From: Cellulomonas sp. PhB150
Lineage (GTDB): Bacteria > Actinomycetota > Actinomycetes > Actinomycetales > Cellulomonadaceae
Length of the DNA: 64,000 bases
NCBI RefSeq assembly: GCF_003755175.1
Contig: NZ_RKHX01000005.1
Location: forward strand, 124,001-188,000
Reading direction: 5' to 3'
Shown here: piece by piece, positions 16,668 through 29,322 of the stretch
How positions within the stretch are numbered: position 1 is the first letter of the stretch
Layout of the letters: every line of letters begins with the position of its first letter
Translations under genes and position numbers: made by a program
Notes under the pieces: generated by a model
The model's database searches: none
Seen by the model: the letters and a program-made list of their open reading frames with translations, nothing else
Told to the model about the DNA's origin: nothing

Positions 16668-18265
16668 CCACCGACCAGCGTCCACCGCTCGTCGACCTGC
16701 ACGGGCGCAGCCCGTGGAGCATCATCCCGGCGCTCTGCCTCGGGTTCTTCATGATCATGCTCGACACCACGATCGTGAACATCGCCGTCCCCACCCTGGT
16801 CACCGAGCTCGACGCGAGCCTCACGGCCGTGGGCTGGGTCAACAGCGCCTACCTGCTGTCGTTCGCCGTCCTGCTGCTGGTCACCGGCCGCCTCGGCGAC
16901 CGGTTCGGCCCGCGCCCGATGTTCGTGGCCGGCCTCGTCGTCTTCACGCTGACCTCGCTCGCGTGCGGCCTCGCGCCGAACATCGGCGTCCTGATCGCCG
17001 CCCGCGCCCTGCAGGGCATCGGCGCCGCGCTGATGACGCCGCAGACCATGTCGATGATCACGCGCGTGTTCCCGGCCGCCAAGCGCGGCGCGGCGATGGG
17101 CGTCTGGGGCGCCACCGCCGGTGTCGCCACGATCGCCGGCCCGGTGCTCGGCGGCGCGCTCGTCGAGTCGTGGGGCTGGGAGTGGATCTTCTTCGTCAAC
17201 ATCCCGATCGGGATCGTCGCGCTCTACCTCGCGGTCACCAAGCTGCCCACGCTGCCGACGGCGGCGCGCTCGTTCGACCTGGTCGGCGTGTTCCTGTCGG
17301 TCGTCGGCATGTTCCTGCTGGTCTTCGGCCTGCAGGAGGGTGAGACCTACGACTGGGGCACCGTCGTCGGGCCGATCGGCATCTGGGAGATCGTCGGCGC
17401 GGGCGTGCTCGTGCTCGTCGCGTTCGTGCTGTGGCAGCGCCACCTCGGCGAGAACGCGCTCATGCCGCTGCGGCTGTTCCACGTGCGCAACTTCTCGCTC
17501 GCCAACGTCGCCGGGTTCTCGGTCACCTTCGCGATGACCGGGTTGTTCTTCCCCTTCACGATCTTCCTGCAGACGGTGCTCGGCCTGACGCCGCTGCACG
17601 CCGCGCTCGTCGGGCTGCCCGGCTCGCTGCTGTCCGGCATCGTGGCGCCGTTCGCCGGTCGCCTGTCGGACCGCGTGCCGGCCAAGTGGATCGTGTCGAC
17701 GGGCTTCGCGATCCTGGTGGTCGTCGTGGCCTGGCTGTCGCTCGTGATCGAGCCCGACGCGGCCGTCTGGGAGCTCGTGCTGCCCATGACGTTCTTCGGC
17801 ATCGGCACCGGCTTCCTGTTCTCGCCGCTGGCCAGCACGGCCACGGCGGGGCTCGACCACCGCACGGCCGGCGCCGGGGCAGGCGCGTTCAACACCAACC
17901 GCCAGATCGGCGGCGTCATCGGCTCGGCGGCGGTCGTCGCCCTGCTGACGTCTCGGCTCTCGGTCGCCATCCCCGGCGCCATCAAGGACGCCGCGGCCGG
18001 CCTGCCCGCCACCGAGCGGCAGAAGCTGCTCGACGGGTTCGCCGACGCGGACGTGTCGTCGTTCGCCACGGGCGGGGGCGCGATCAAGAACCCGCTCCTG
18101 CTCGACGCGGTGCACACCGGCTTCTCGACGGCCGTCGGCCAGACGCTGCTGCTCACGGTCGCGATGCTCGCGGTCGGGCTCGTCGCGAGCCTGTCGATGA
18201 AGGCGCTGCGCCCGCAGCACCACGGCTCCGTGCCCCTGGCCAAGGAGCCCGCGGTCGCGCACTGA
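16664..18265 (+). CDS. MFS drug exporter of the DHA2 (EmrB/QacA) family
   Basis: A 533-residue 14-helix proton-coupled exporter. The DHA2 motif D1 LDTTIVNIAVPTL is in helix 1, motif A GRLGDRFGPRPMF follows helix 2, and the motif C region GVWGATAGVATIAGPVLGG is in helix 5, all diagnostic for antiporters. It is translationally coupled to the PadR regulator. The substrate is presumably a toxic organic compound, which cannot be predicted. The gene ends at a strong bidirectional terminator shared with fumC. Confidence 0.92.
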   Translation: MTTDQRPPLVDLHGRSPWSIIPALCLGFFMIMLDTTIVNIAVPTLVTELDASLTAVGWVNSAYLLSFAVLLLVTGRLGDRFGPRPMFVAGLVVFTLTSLACGLAPNIGVLIAARALQGIGAALMTPQTMSMITRVFPAAKRGAAMGVWGATAGVATIAGPVLGGALVESWGWEWIFFVNIPIGIVALYLAVTKLPTLPTAARSFDLVGVFLSVVGMFLLVFGLQEGETYDWGTVVGPIGIWEIVGAGVLVLVAFVLWQRHLGENALMPLRLFHVRNFSLANVAGFSVTFAMTGLFFPFTIFLQTVLGLTPLHAALVGLPGSLLSGIVAPFAGRLSDRVPAKWIVSTGFAILVVVVAWLSLVIEPDAAVWELVLPMTFFGIGTGFLFSPLASTATAGLDHRTAGAGAGAFNTNRQIGGVIGSAAVVALLTSRLSVAIPGAIKDAAAGLPATERQKLLDGFADADVSSFATGGGAIKNPLLLDAVHTGFSTAVGQTLLLTVAMLAVGLVASLSMKALRPQHHGSVPLAKEPAVAH

Positions 18266-18278
18266 CCTCGGGACGCGC

Positions 18279-18314
18279 ACAGGCCCGGAACCCCACGCGG
18301 GGTTCCGGGCCTGT
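18279..18314. terminator. Bidirectional terminator between the MFS gene and fumC
   Basis: A perfect 16-bp stem (ACAGGCCCGGAACCCC and complement) closes on an ACGC tetraloop, centred between two convergent stop codons, so it can serve both strands. Confidence 0.85.
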
Positions 18315-18335
18315 CGTCGTGGGAGCCCGCGGGCG

Positions 18336-19754
18336 TCAGGCCTGCGGCGGCCGCGTCATGCTCAGCACGTCGAGCGCGCTGTCCAGCTGCTCGAGCGTGA
18401 CCTCGCCGCGCTCGACGTAGCCGAGGTCGATCACGGCCTGGCGCACCGTGATGCCCGCCTTCACGGCGTGCTTGGCGATCTTCGCGGCCGCCTCGTAGCC
18501 GATCACGCGGTTCAGCGGCGTGACGATCGACGGGGAGGACTCGGCGAACGAGCGAGCCCGCTCCTCGTTCGCGACGAGGCCGTCGATCGTGCGGTCCGCG
18601 AGCAGGCGGGAGGCGTTGGCCAGCAGGCGCACGGACTCGAGCACGCCGGCGGCGATCACGGGGATCTGCACGTTGAGCTCGAAGGAGCCCGACGCGCCGG
18701 CCCACGCGACCGTGGCGTCGTTGCCGACCACCCGCGCGGCGACCATGAGGACAGCCTCGGGAATCACGGGGTTGACCTTGCCGGGCATGATCGACGACCC
18801 CGGCTGCAGGTCGGGGATCGAGATCTCGCCGAGGCCGGTGTTCGGTCCGGAGCCCATCCAGCGCAGGTCGTTGCAGATCTTGGTCAGGCTCACGGCGATC
18901 GTGCGCAGCGCGCCCGAGAGCTCGACGAGCCCGTCGCGCGAGGACTGCGCCTCGAAGTGGTCGCGCGCCTCGGTCAGCGGCAGGTCGGTGTCCTCGCGGA
19001 GCAGGGCGATGACGCGCTGCGGGAAGCCGGCCGGCGTGTTGATGCCGGTGCCGACGGCCGTGCCGCCGAGCGGGACCTCGGCCGCGCGGGGGAGCGCGGC
19101 CTGCAGCCGCTCGATGCCGTAGCGGATCGCGGCCGCGTAGCCACCGAACTCCTGGCCCAGGGTCACGGGCGTCGCGTCCATGAGGTGCGTGCGGCCCGAC
19201 TTCACGACGGTCGACCAGGCGTCTGCCTTGGTCGACAGCGCGTCGGCGAGGTGGGTCAGCGCCGGGACCAGGTCGCGGACCACACCGGCCGTCGCCGCGA
19301 CGTGGACGGACGTGGGGAACACGTCGTTGGACGACTGCGAGGCGTTGACGTGGTCGTTCGGGTGCACCGGGCTGCCGAGCGAGCGTGAGGCGAGGGTGGC
19401 GATGACTTCGTTGGTGTTCATGTTCGACGACGTGCCCGAGCCGGTCTGGTAGACGTCGACCGGGAAGTGCTCGTCGTGCGCGCCCGAGGCGACCTCGTCG
19501 GCGGCCGCGACGATCGCGTCGGCGATCGCGGCGTCGAGGACGCCGAGCTCGGCGTTCGCCCGGGCGGCGGCCTTCTTGATCCGCGCGAGGGCCTCGATGT
19601 GGCCGCGCTCGAGGCGGGTCCCGGAGATCGGGAAGTTCTCGACCGCGCGCTGGGTCTGGGCGCGGTACAGGGCGGTGGCGGGGACGCGGACCTCGCCCAT
19701 GGTGTCGTGCTCGATCCGGTACTCGACCCCGTCGTCGGTGGCTGCAGAAGTCAT
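18336..19754 (-). CDS. fumC: Class II fumarate hydratase
   Basis: FumC converts fumarate and water to L-malate in the TCA cycle without an iron-sulfur cluster. The 472-residue length is normal. Conserved segments are present in order: [14 protein letters not shown], the [14 protein letters not shown] substrate region and the mobile signature loop [15 protein letters not shown]. The first 15 residues are variable. It is convergent with the MFS gene and divergent from the galactanase gene. Its place between phoH and xseB/xseA resembles the mycobacterial order. Confidence 0.97.
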   Translation of the reverse strand: MTSAATDDGVEYRIEHDTMGEVRVPATALYRAQTQRAVENFPISGTRLERGHIEALARIKKAAARANAELGVLDAAIADAIVAAADEVASGAHDEHFPVDVYQTGSGTSSNMNTNEVIATLASRSLGSPVHPNDHVNASQSSNDVFPTSVHVAATAGVVRDLVPALTHLADALSTKADAWSTVVKSGRTHLMDATPVTLGQEFGGYAAAIRYGIERLQAALPRAAEVPLGGTAVGTGINTPAGFPQRVIALLREDTDLPLTEARDHFEAQSSRDGLVELSGALRTIAVSLTKICNDLRWMGSGPNTGLGEISIPDLQPGSSIMPGKVNPVIPEAVLMVAARVVGNDATVAWAGASGSFELNVQIPVIAAGVLESVRLLANASRLLADRTIDGLVANEERARSFAESSPSIVTPLNRVIGYEAAAKIAKHAVKAGITVRQAVIDLGYVERGEVTLEQLDSALDVLSMTRPPQA

Positions 19755-23345
<3,591 letters not shown>

Positions 23346-23366
23346 CCGACCCGCTGCTGACGCCGT

Positions 23367-23392
23367 CCCGACCGGGCCCGATCCCGGTCGGG
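23367..23392 (+). terminator. Terminator after the galactanase gene
   Basis: CCCGACCGGG pairs with CCCGGTCGGG around a 6-base loop, beginning 22 bases after the stop codon. Confidence 0.7.
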
Positions 23393-23439
23393 GCGGCGTC
23401 GTCGTGCGCACGTCGCGGTGGCCAGGTCAGGATGGCGGC

Positions 23440-23763
23440 GTGGACGACGAGAGATGCGTGGCGGAGCGGTTCCTCGTGCACGGACGCCTGGTCCGCTCGC
23501 CGCGGCGGCGGGCGGACCGCGACGCCGTGCTGGAGCACGTCGCCGCGCAGGTGCTCGCGCCAGGGGAGTGGGCGCTCGAGGGCGACCTGACGGCGCGGAT
23601 CTCGGACCTGGCCGACGACCCCGTGCGCGTGCGGCGGGACATCGTGGAGGCCGGGCTGATGGGCCGTCGGGCCGACGGGTCCGTCTACTGGCGCGAGCGC
23701 GAGACCCGGCACGACGACGAGCCCGGCGCGCGTCCTCGGCCCGCCGAGCCCTGGTTCCCGTGA
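23440..23763 (+). CDS. DUF2087 domain protein
   Basis: A 107-residue protein. RFLVHGRLVRSPRRRADRDAVLEHVAAQ, the arginine-rich entry, and the closing VEAGLMGRRADGSVYWR match the DUF2087 winged-helix-like domain, often found as a stand-alone gene or attached to ArsR/MarR-type regulators. The ribosome site before the GTG is weak (AGG-rich), so the start is tentative. It is convergent with the carbonic anhydrase gene with only four bases between stops. A DNA-binding role is plausible but unproven. Confidence 0.7.
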   Translation: MDDERCVAERFLVHGRLVRSPRRRADRDAVLEHVAAQVLAPGEWALEGDLTARISDLADDPVRVRRDIVEAGLMGRRADGSVYWRERETRHDDEPGARPRPAEPWFP

Positions 23764-23767
23764 GGGC

Positions 23768-24394
23768 CTAGACGGCTCCGGCGACCTCGGCGACCTGGAC
23801 CTTGCCGTCGGCGAGGGTGTACTCGAGCCCGATGATCGCGCACCGCCCCTCGGCCACGGCCTCCGCGAGCGAGACCGAGTAGCCCTGCAGCATCTTGACC
23901 GTGTGCTTGACGTGCTCGTGCCCGAGCGCCGCGGCCTCGATCGTCGAGACGTCCTGCCCCGAGCTGACGAGGCCGACGATGCTCGGGATGACGCGGTCGA
24001 CGACCGCACGCACGAACCCGGCAGGGACCTGGCCGTCGGTGAGCGCCGCGGTCGCCGCAGCGACGGCGCCGCACGAGTCATGACCCAGCACGACGACGAG
24101 CGGCGCGCCGAGCACGGAGACGCCGTACTCGATCGAGCCGATGACCGTGGTGTCGAGCACGTGGCCGGCGGTCCGGACGACGAACAGGTCGCCGAGGCCC
24201 TGGTCGAAGATGATCTCGGCGGCCACGCGCGAGTCCGAGCAGCCGAACAGCACGGCGAACGGGTGCTGCTCCGCCGAGAGCTGCGAGCGGCGCTCGATGC
24301 TCTGCGAGGGATGCTCCATCTCGCCGCGCACGAAGCGGTCGTTCCCCTCGCGCAGGGCGGTCCAGGCTTCGGCAGGCGTCAGGTCGTGCGGCAC
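23768..24394 (-). CDS. Beta-carbonic anhydrase
   Basis: A 208-residue zinc enzyme that interconverts CO2 and bicarbonate. All beta-class ligands are visible: C52 and the D54-R56 dyad in FGCSDSR, then H105 and C108 in LGHDSCGAV. The chosen GTG gives the normal compact length; an ATG one frame off overlaps it and cannot be used. The gene is divergent from the sugar-binding lipoprotein gene, with 128 bases between. No signal peptide is present, so it is cytosolic, supplying bicarbonate for carboxylases. Confidence 0.93.
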   Translation of the reverse strand: MPHDLTPAEAWTALREGNDRFVRGEMEHPSQSIERRSQLSAEQHPFAVLFGCSDSRVAAEIIFDQGLGDLFVVRTAGHVLDTTVIGSIEYGVSVLGAPLVVVLGHDSCGAVAAATAALTDGQVPAGFVRAVVDRVIPSIVGLVSSGQDVSTIEAAALGHEHVKHTVKMLQGYSVSLAEAVAEGRCAIIGLEYTLADGKVQVAEVAGAV

Positions 24395-24522
24395 GTGGCC
24401 ATCGTCGCAGGTGGCGGGGTCCGCGCAAGTCCCTGTCCACCGGTCGTTCGGGTGGCAGCGCATCACCCACCGGTGTAGGCCTGTACCCGAAGCGATGACG
24501 CCTCGAACCTCTGGAGGGACAC

Positions 24523-25815
24523 GTGCGACGACGCACCCGGGCCCTGGCCCTGGCCGTGGTGGCGGGGCTGGTCGCGCCGCTCGCTGCGTGCAGCAGCGAC
24601 GACGGTCCACCGACACTGACCTGGTACATCAACCCCGACGACGGCGGGCAGGCGGAGATCGCCAAGCGATGCACCGAGGCGGCGGACGGCGCCTACCGGA
24701 TCGTGACTTCGATCCTCCCGCGGGACGCGAGCGCCCAGCGCGAGCAGCTGGCCCGCCGGCTGGCCGCCAAGGACTCATCGATCGACATCATGAGCCTCGA
24801 CCCGCCGTTCATCCCCGAGCTCGCCGAGCCCGGCTTCCTGGCGCCGATCCCGCAGGACGTGGCCGACAAGGTCAGCCAGGACGTGGTGCAGGGCGCGCTG
24901 GACGGGGCGACCTGGAAGGGCAAGCTCGTCACGGTCCCGTTCTGGGCCAACACGCAGCTGCTCTGGTACCGCAAGTCGGTCGCGGAGAAGGCCGGCCTGG
25001 ACCCGTCGAAGACGCCCGTGACCTGGAAGCAGATCATGGACGCGGCCAAGGACCAGGACAAGTTCCTGGCCGTCCAGGGGACGAAGGCCGAGTCGCTCAC
25101 CGTCTGGATCAACGCCCTGGTGGAGTCGGCGGGTGGGCACATCCTGACGAACCCGGAGGCGCCGGCCGACGACCTGAAGCTGGGCCTGGAGACCGACGCG
25201 GGCAAGGCCGCCGCGGAGATCATGGGCACCATCGGCAAGGAGGGCCTGGGAGGTCCCGGCCTGCCGACCGCCGACGAGGGCGCCTCGCTGACCCTGTTCC
25301 AGGGGGACAAGGGCTCGTTCATGGTCAACTGGCCGTTCGTCTGGTCGGCGACCAACGCGGCCGTCGAGGACGGCACGCTCGACAAGTCGCTGATCGACGA
25401 CATCGGGTGGGGCCTGTACCCGCAGGTCACCGAGGGCACGAAGTCACGGCCGCCGTACGGCGGGATCAACCTCGGCATCGGGGCCTTCAGCAAGCACGTG
25501 GACGACTCCCTGAAGGCCGCCCAGTGCATCGTGACCCCGGAGAACCAGGCCTACTACTTCGCCACCAACGGCAACCCGCCGTCCAACACGAAGTCGTACG
25601 AGGACGCCGACGTCAAGAAGGCCTTCCCGATGGCGGACGTCATCCGTGAGTCCCTCGAGAACGCCGCCCCGCGGCCGCAGACCCCGTACTACAACGAGGT
25701 CTCGCTCGGGCTGCAGGAGACGTGGCACCCGCCGGCCTCCGTCAACCCGGCGACGACCCCGAAGAAGTCGACCGACTTCATCACGTCCGTCCTGCGAGGG
25801 GAGCAGCTGCTATGA
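24523..25815 (+). CDS. lpqY: LpqY-like sugar-binding lipoprotein of an ABC importer
   Basis: A 430-residue lipoprotein. The signal peptide ends in the lipobox LAAC (lipidated cysteine near residue 23). The mature protein opens with LTWYINPDDGG and has the segments SILPRDASAQREQLARRLAAKDSSIDIMSLD, NTQLLWYRK and a WPFVWS motif, which I recognise from LpqY, the trehalose-binding protein of mycobacteria. The operon order binding protein-permease-permease-ATPase is that of lpqY-sugA-sugB-sugC. GGAGGG precedes the GTG. Trehalose is therefore the best guess for the ligand, though maltose-type sugars remain possible. Confidence 0.82.
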   Translation: MRRRTRALALAVVAGLVAPLAACSSDDGPPTLTWYINPDDGGQAEIAKRCTEAADGAYRIVTSILPRDASAQREQLARRLAAKDSSIDIMSLDPPFIPELAEPGFLAPIPQDVADKVSQDVVQGALDGATWKGKLVTVPFWANTQLLWYRKSVAEKAGLDPSKTPVTWKQIMDAAKDQDKFLAVQGTKAESLTVWINALVESAGGHILTNPEAPADDLKLGLETDAGKAAAEIMGTIGKEGLGGPGLPTADEGASLTLFQGDKGSFMVNWPFVWSATNAAVEDGTLDKSLIDDIGWGLYPQVTEGTKSRPPYGGINLGIGAFSKHVDDSLKAAQCIVTPENQAYYFATNGNPPSNTKSYEDADVKKAFPMADVIRESLENAAPRPQTPYYNEVSLGLQETWHPPASVNPATTPKKSTDFITSVLRGEQLL

Positions 25816-26777
25816 CCGCGGAGGTCGCCACGACGCAGACAGTGGACGACGCGGCACGACCGCGGCGGAAGGTCGCCCGCAGCGACCGCGCGAAGTCGGA
25901 GGCGCGACTCGGGTGGCTGCTCGCCGGGCCGGCGTTCGTCGTGATGCTGCTCGTCACGCTCTACCCCATCCTGCAGGCCACCTACGACTCGCTGTTCTCG
26001 TACCGGCTGACGGCCCCGGACGCCAAGGAGTTCATCGGGCTGCGCAACTACCTCGAGGTCCTCACCGACTCGGTGTTCGTCGAGGCGCTCCTGGTGACGC
26101 TGCTGATCATGGTCGTCTCGGTCGTCGTCGAGCTCCTCCTCGGCTTCGCGCTCGCGCTCGTCATGCACCGGGCGATCACCCAGCTCCGCGGCCTGCTCCG
26201 GACGGTCATCCTGGTGCCGTACGGCATCATCACGGTCGTCTCGGCGTTCGCGTGGTTCTACGCCTTCGACATCAACTCGGGCTTCATCAACCACTGGTTC
26301 GCGTGGCTGCCCTTCATCGACACCGATCTCAACTGGTTCGCCCACCAGGGCACGAGCCTCTTCGTGATCATCGCGTCGGAGATCTGGAAGACCACCCCGT
26401 TCATCTCGCTCCTGCTGCTCGCCGGGCTCGCCCAGGTCCCGACCGAGCTGGAGGAGGCGGCGGAGGTCGACGGCGCCACGTGGTGGCAGCGGATGCGCAA
26501 GGTCGTCCTGCCGAACATGAAGGCCGCGATCATGGTGGCGGTCCTGTTCCGCGCACTGGACGCGTTCCGCATCTTCGACAACGTGTTCATCATGACCAAC
26601 GGCGCGAACGGGACGACGGTGCTGTCGTTGCTCGCCTACCGGACCTCGATCGGGCGTCTCGAGATCGGCCTCGGCTCGGCGATCTCGGTGATCTTGTTCC
26701 TGTGCGTCCTGCTCATCTGCTTCATCGCGATCAAGCTGTTCAAGGTCAATCTGGCCGGCGCGAGGGGGGAGAGCTGA
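25812..26777 (+). CDS. sugA: Sugar ABC transporter permease (SugA-like)
   Basis: A 321-residue MalF-type permease with six helices after a 40-residue cytoplasmic N-terminus. The EAA loop that docks the ATPase is EEAAEVDGATWWQRMRKVVLPNM. The start overlaps the binding-protein stop (ATGA) and the stop overlaps the next start (TGATG), so the operon is tightly coupled. The substrate follows the LpqY assignment. Confidence 0.88.
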   Translation: MTAEVATTQTVDDAARPRRKVARSDRAKSEARLGWLLAGPAFVVMLLVTLYPILQATYDSLFSYRLTAPDAKEFIGLRNYLEVLTDSVFVEALLVTLLIMVVSVVVELLLGFALALVMHRAITQLRGLLRTVILVPYGIITVVSAFAWFYAFDINSGFINHWFAWLPFIDTDLNWFAHQGTSLFVIIASEIWKTTPFISLLLLAGLAQVPTELEEAAEVDGATWWQRMRKVVLPNMKAAIMVAVLFRALDAFRIFDNVFIMTNGANGTTVLSLLAYRTSIGRLEIGLGSAISVILFLCVLLICFIAIKLFKVNLAGARGES

Positions 26778-27619
26778 TGCGCGCGATGTCCACCAGGCTC
26801 AAGGTCGCCTGGGCTGTCATCACGGTCCTCGTGCTCGTGTACGCCCTGTTCCCCGTGTTCTCGATCATCGCCACGTCGTTCAAGCTGCCGAGCCAGCTGA
26901 ACCTCGGCACCTTCCTGCCGAAGACGTGGACGTGGAGCAACTACGAGCAGATCCTCACGGGCTCCGCGAAGGACCTGTTCCTGCCGTCGCTGCGCAACTC
27001 GATCGGCATCTCGCTGATCGCGACGTTCGTCGCCGTCATCCTGGCGACGCTCGCGGCCTACGCCATCGCCCGTCTCGACTTCCCCGGCAAGCGGCTGATC
27101 CTGACGACGGCCCTGGGTGTCTCCATCTTCCCGGTGGTCTCGCTCGTCACCCCGCTGTTCAACCTGTGGCGCAACATCGGCCTCTACGACACGTGGCTCG
27201 GCCTGATCATCCCGTACCTGTCGCTGACGCTGCCGATCTCGATCTGGACCCTGGCGGCGTTCTTCCGGCAGATCCCGTGGGAGCTCGAGCAGGCTGCGCA
27301 GGTCGACGGCGCGACGGCGTGGCAGGCGTTCCGCAAGGTGATCGTGCCGCTCGCGGCACCCGGGGTCTTCACGACCGCCCTGATCGCGTTCTTCATCGCG
27401 TGGAACGACTTCGTGTACGGCATCTCGCTGACGTCGACGTCGGCGGCGCGTCCGGTGCCCGCAGCTCTCGCGTTCTTCACCGGCGCCTCGCAGTTCGAGG
27501 AGCCCACCGGTGCGATCTCCGCGGCGGCGGTCGTCGTCACGGTCCCCGTCGTGATCCTCGTCCTGCTCTTCCAGCGCCAGATCGTGTCCGGCCTGACCCA
27601 GGGCGCCGTCAAGGGCTGA
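26777..27619 (+). CDS. sugB: Sugar ABC transporter permease (SugB-like)
   Basis: A 280-residue MalG-type permease with six helices. The EAA loop is EQAAQVDGATAWQAFRKVIVPLA, followed by the typical FFIAWNDFVYGISLTST segment. It forms the heterodimeric channel with the preceding permease. The ATG overlaps the sugA stop by one base. Confidence 0.88.
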   Translation: MRAMSTRLKVAWAVITVLVLVYALFPVFSIIATSFKLPSQLNLGTFLPKTWTWSNYEQILTGSAKDLFLPSLRNSIGISLIATFVAVILATLAAYAIARLDFPGKRLILTTALGVSIFPVVSLVTPLFNLWRNIGLYDTWLGLIIPYLSLTLPISIWTLAAFFRQIPWELEQAAQVDGATAWQAFRKVIVPLAAPGVFTTALIAFFIAWNDFVYGISLTSTSAARPVPAALAFFTGASQFEEPTGAISAAAVVVTVPVVILVLLFQRQIVSGLTQGAVKG

Positions 27620-27646
27620 CCCCCTCTTTCCCCAAGGAGACCACCG

Positions 27647-28906
27647 ATGGCTGCCATCACCCTCAAGGACATCGTCAAGGAGTACGGCGACGGGTACCTC
27701 GCCGTGAAGGGCGTGAGCCTGGACATCGCCGACGGGGAGTTCGTCATCCTCGTCGGGCCGTCCGGCTGCGGGAAGTCGACACTGCTACGCATGATCGTCG
27801 GCCTCGAGGACATCACCGCGGGCGACCTGTCGATCGGCGGCGACCGCGTCAACGACAAGGCCCCGCGCGACCGCCACCTCGCGATGGTGTTCCAGAACTA
27901 CGCGCTGTACCCGCACCTGACCGTGTTCGAGAACATCGCCTTCCCCCTGCGACTGCAGAAGGGCACGTTCACCGAGGAGCAGATCCGCGAGAAGGTCGAG
28001 TTCGCGGCCAAGACCCTCGAGCTGCAGGACCACCTGCAGCGCAAGCCCGCCAACCTCTCCGGCGGGCAGCGGCAGCGCGTCGCGATGGGCCGGGCGATCG
28101 TGCGCGAGGCGCAGGCGTTCCTGTTCGACGAGCCGCTGTCGAACCTCGACGCCAAGCTCCGCGGCCAGATGCGGACCGAGATCGCACGCATGCAGCGCCG
28201 GCTCGGCACGACCACGGTCTACGTCACGCACGACCAGACCGAGGCCATGACGCTCGGCGACCGCGTCGCCGTCCTGCGCAAGGGCGAGCTCCAGCAGGTC
28301 GCCTCGCCGCGCGGGCTCTACGAGCACCCGGTCAACCTGTTCGTCGCCGGGTTCATCGGCTCCCCGCCGATGAACTTCCTGCCGGGCGAGGTCGTCGACG
28401 ACGTGCTGCGGCTGCCGATGGTCGACGTGCCGCTGACCGACGACCTCAAGAGCAGGCTCGGGGACCGCAAGCTCGTCATCGTGGGACTGCGGCCCGAGCA
28501 CTTCGAGGACGCCTCGCTGACCGACGACCGCCGCAGCGCCGACGGGGTCACCTTCGAGGCGACCGTCGACGTCACCGAGTGGCTCGGCTCCGACCTGTAC
28601 GCCTACGTGCCGTTCGACACCAACCCGGAGGTGGCCGGCAAGCTCGAGGAGCTCGACCGTGACCTGGACGGCGAGGGCATGCGCACGCAGCTCGTCGTCG
28701 CGCTGGACTCGGAGAGCCGCGTGCGCGACGGCGACGACGCCGAGCTCTGGGTCAACCCGGCCAAGATGATGGTGTTCGACCCGGAGAGCGGGGAGAACCT
28801 CACCTACGACGCGGACGCCGTCAAGGAGATCGACCAGCAGAACGAGGCGGACCGCAAGGCTTCTCTCGAGCGGGCGCAGGCCCGGGAGAAGGCGAAGGCG
28901 AGCTGA
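27647..28906 (+). CDS. sugC: Sugar ABC transporter ATPase (SugC/MsiK-like)
   Basis: A 419-residue ATPase of the MalK group. Walker A GPSGCGKSTLL (about residues 36-45), signature LSGGQRQRVAMGRAIV, Walker B AFLFDEPLSNLDAK and switch VYVTHD are followed by a C-terminal OB-fold/TOBE regulatory domain (about 240-390) and a charged tail. AAGGAG lies seven bases before the ATG. Having its own ATPase in the operon argues that the importer does not depend on a shared MsiK elsewhere, as in streptomycetes. It ends at a strong terminator. Confidence 0.9.
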   Translation: MAAITLKDIVKEYGDGYLAVKGVSLDIADGEFVILVGPSGCGKSTLLRMIVGLEDITAGDLSIGGDRVNDKAPRDRHLAMVFQNYALYPHLTVFENIAFPLRLQKGTFTEEQIREKVEFAAKTLELQDHLQRKPANLSGGQRQRVAMGRAIVREAQAFLFDEPLSNLDAKLRGQMRTEIARMQRRLGTTTVYVTHDQTEAMTLGDRVAVLRKGELQQVASPRGLYEHPVNLFVAGFIGSPPMNFLPGEVVDDVLRLPMVDVPLTDDLKSRLGDRKLVIVGLRPEHFEDASLTDDRRSADGVTFEATVDVTEWLGSDLYAYVPFDTNPEVAGKLEELDRDLDGEGMRTQLVVALDSESRVRDGDDAELWVNPAKMMVFDPESGENLTYDADAVKEIDQQNEADRKASLERAQAREKAKAS

Positions 28907-28948
28907 CGGCGTCGGTTGCCCGTGCTGCGGCGGGCAGCCGACGCCGTC
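28905..28948 (+). terminator. Terminator of the LpqY-SugABC operon
   Basis: GACGGCGTCGG pairs with CCGACGCCGTC, then a wobble pair and six more pairs close an 8-base loop, giving an 18-pair stem that starts at the stop codon itself. Confidence 0.85.
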
Positions 28949-29013
28949 GGTCGCGCGCGCGTGCTGGTCGGCTCTGCGCTGGTGGTCAGCTTCGCGTCAG
29001 CTCTGCGTTGCGG

Positions 29014-29259
29014 TCAGGCCTCGGGCCCGGCGGGCTCGCGCACAGCCGCGAGCCGCTCGCGCGCGCCGTCCAGCCACTGCTGACAGCGGGCGGCCAGCGC
29101 CTCGCCGCGCTCCCACAGGGCGAGCGACCCCTCGAGCGACTCGGACCCGGCCTCGAGGCGAGCCACAACCTGGACCAGCTCGTCGCGCGCCTGCTCGTAC
29201 GTGAGCTCGGCGACGTCCGCGTTCGGGTCGGCGGCTGGGGTGCTGGGCTGCTTCGGCAT
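29014..29259 (-). CDS. xseB: Exodeoxyribonuclease VII small subunit
   Basis: An 81-residue partner of XseA that forms the bidirectional single-strand exonuclease VII. The family core is clear: [45 protein letters not shown] is split here as [16 protein letters not shown], then [15 protein letters not shown]. The ATG 15 codons into the open frame gives the normal length. It lies 63 bases downstream of xseA on the same strand. Confidence 0.95.
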   Translation of the reverse strand: MPKQPSTPAADPNADVAELTYEQARDELVQVVARLEAGSESLEGSLALWERGEALAARCQQWLDGARERLAAVREPAGPEA

Positions 29260-29322
29260 CCGCCCATCCAACCAGGCGGCACCGACACGGTCGTCCTGCA
29301 CCACCCGCCAAGCGGGCGCGCG

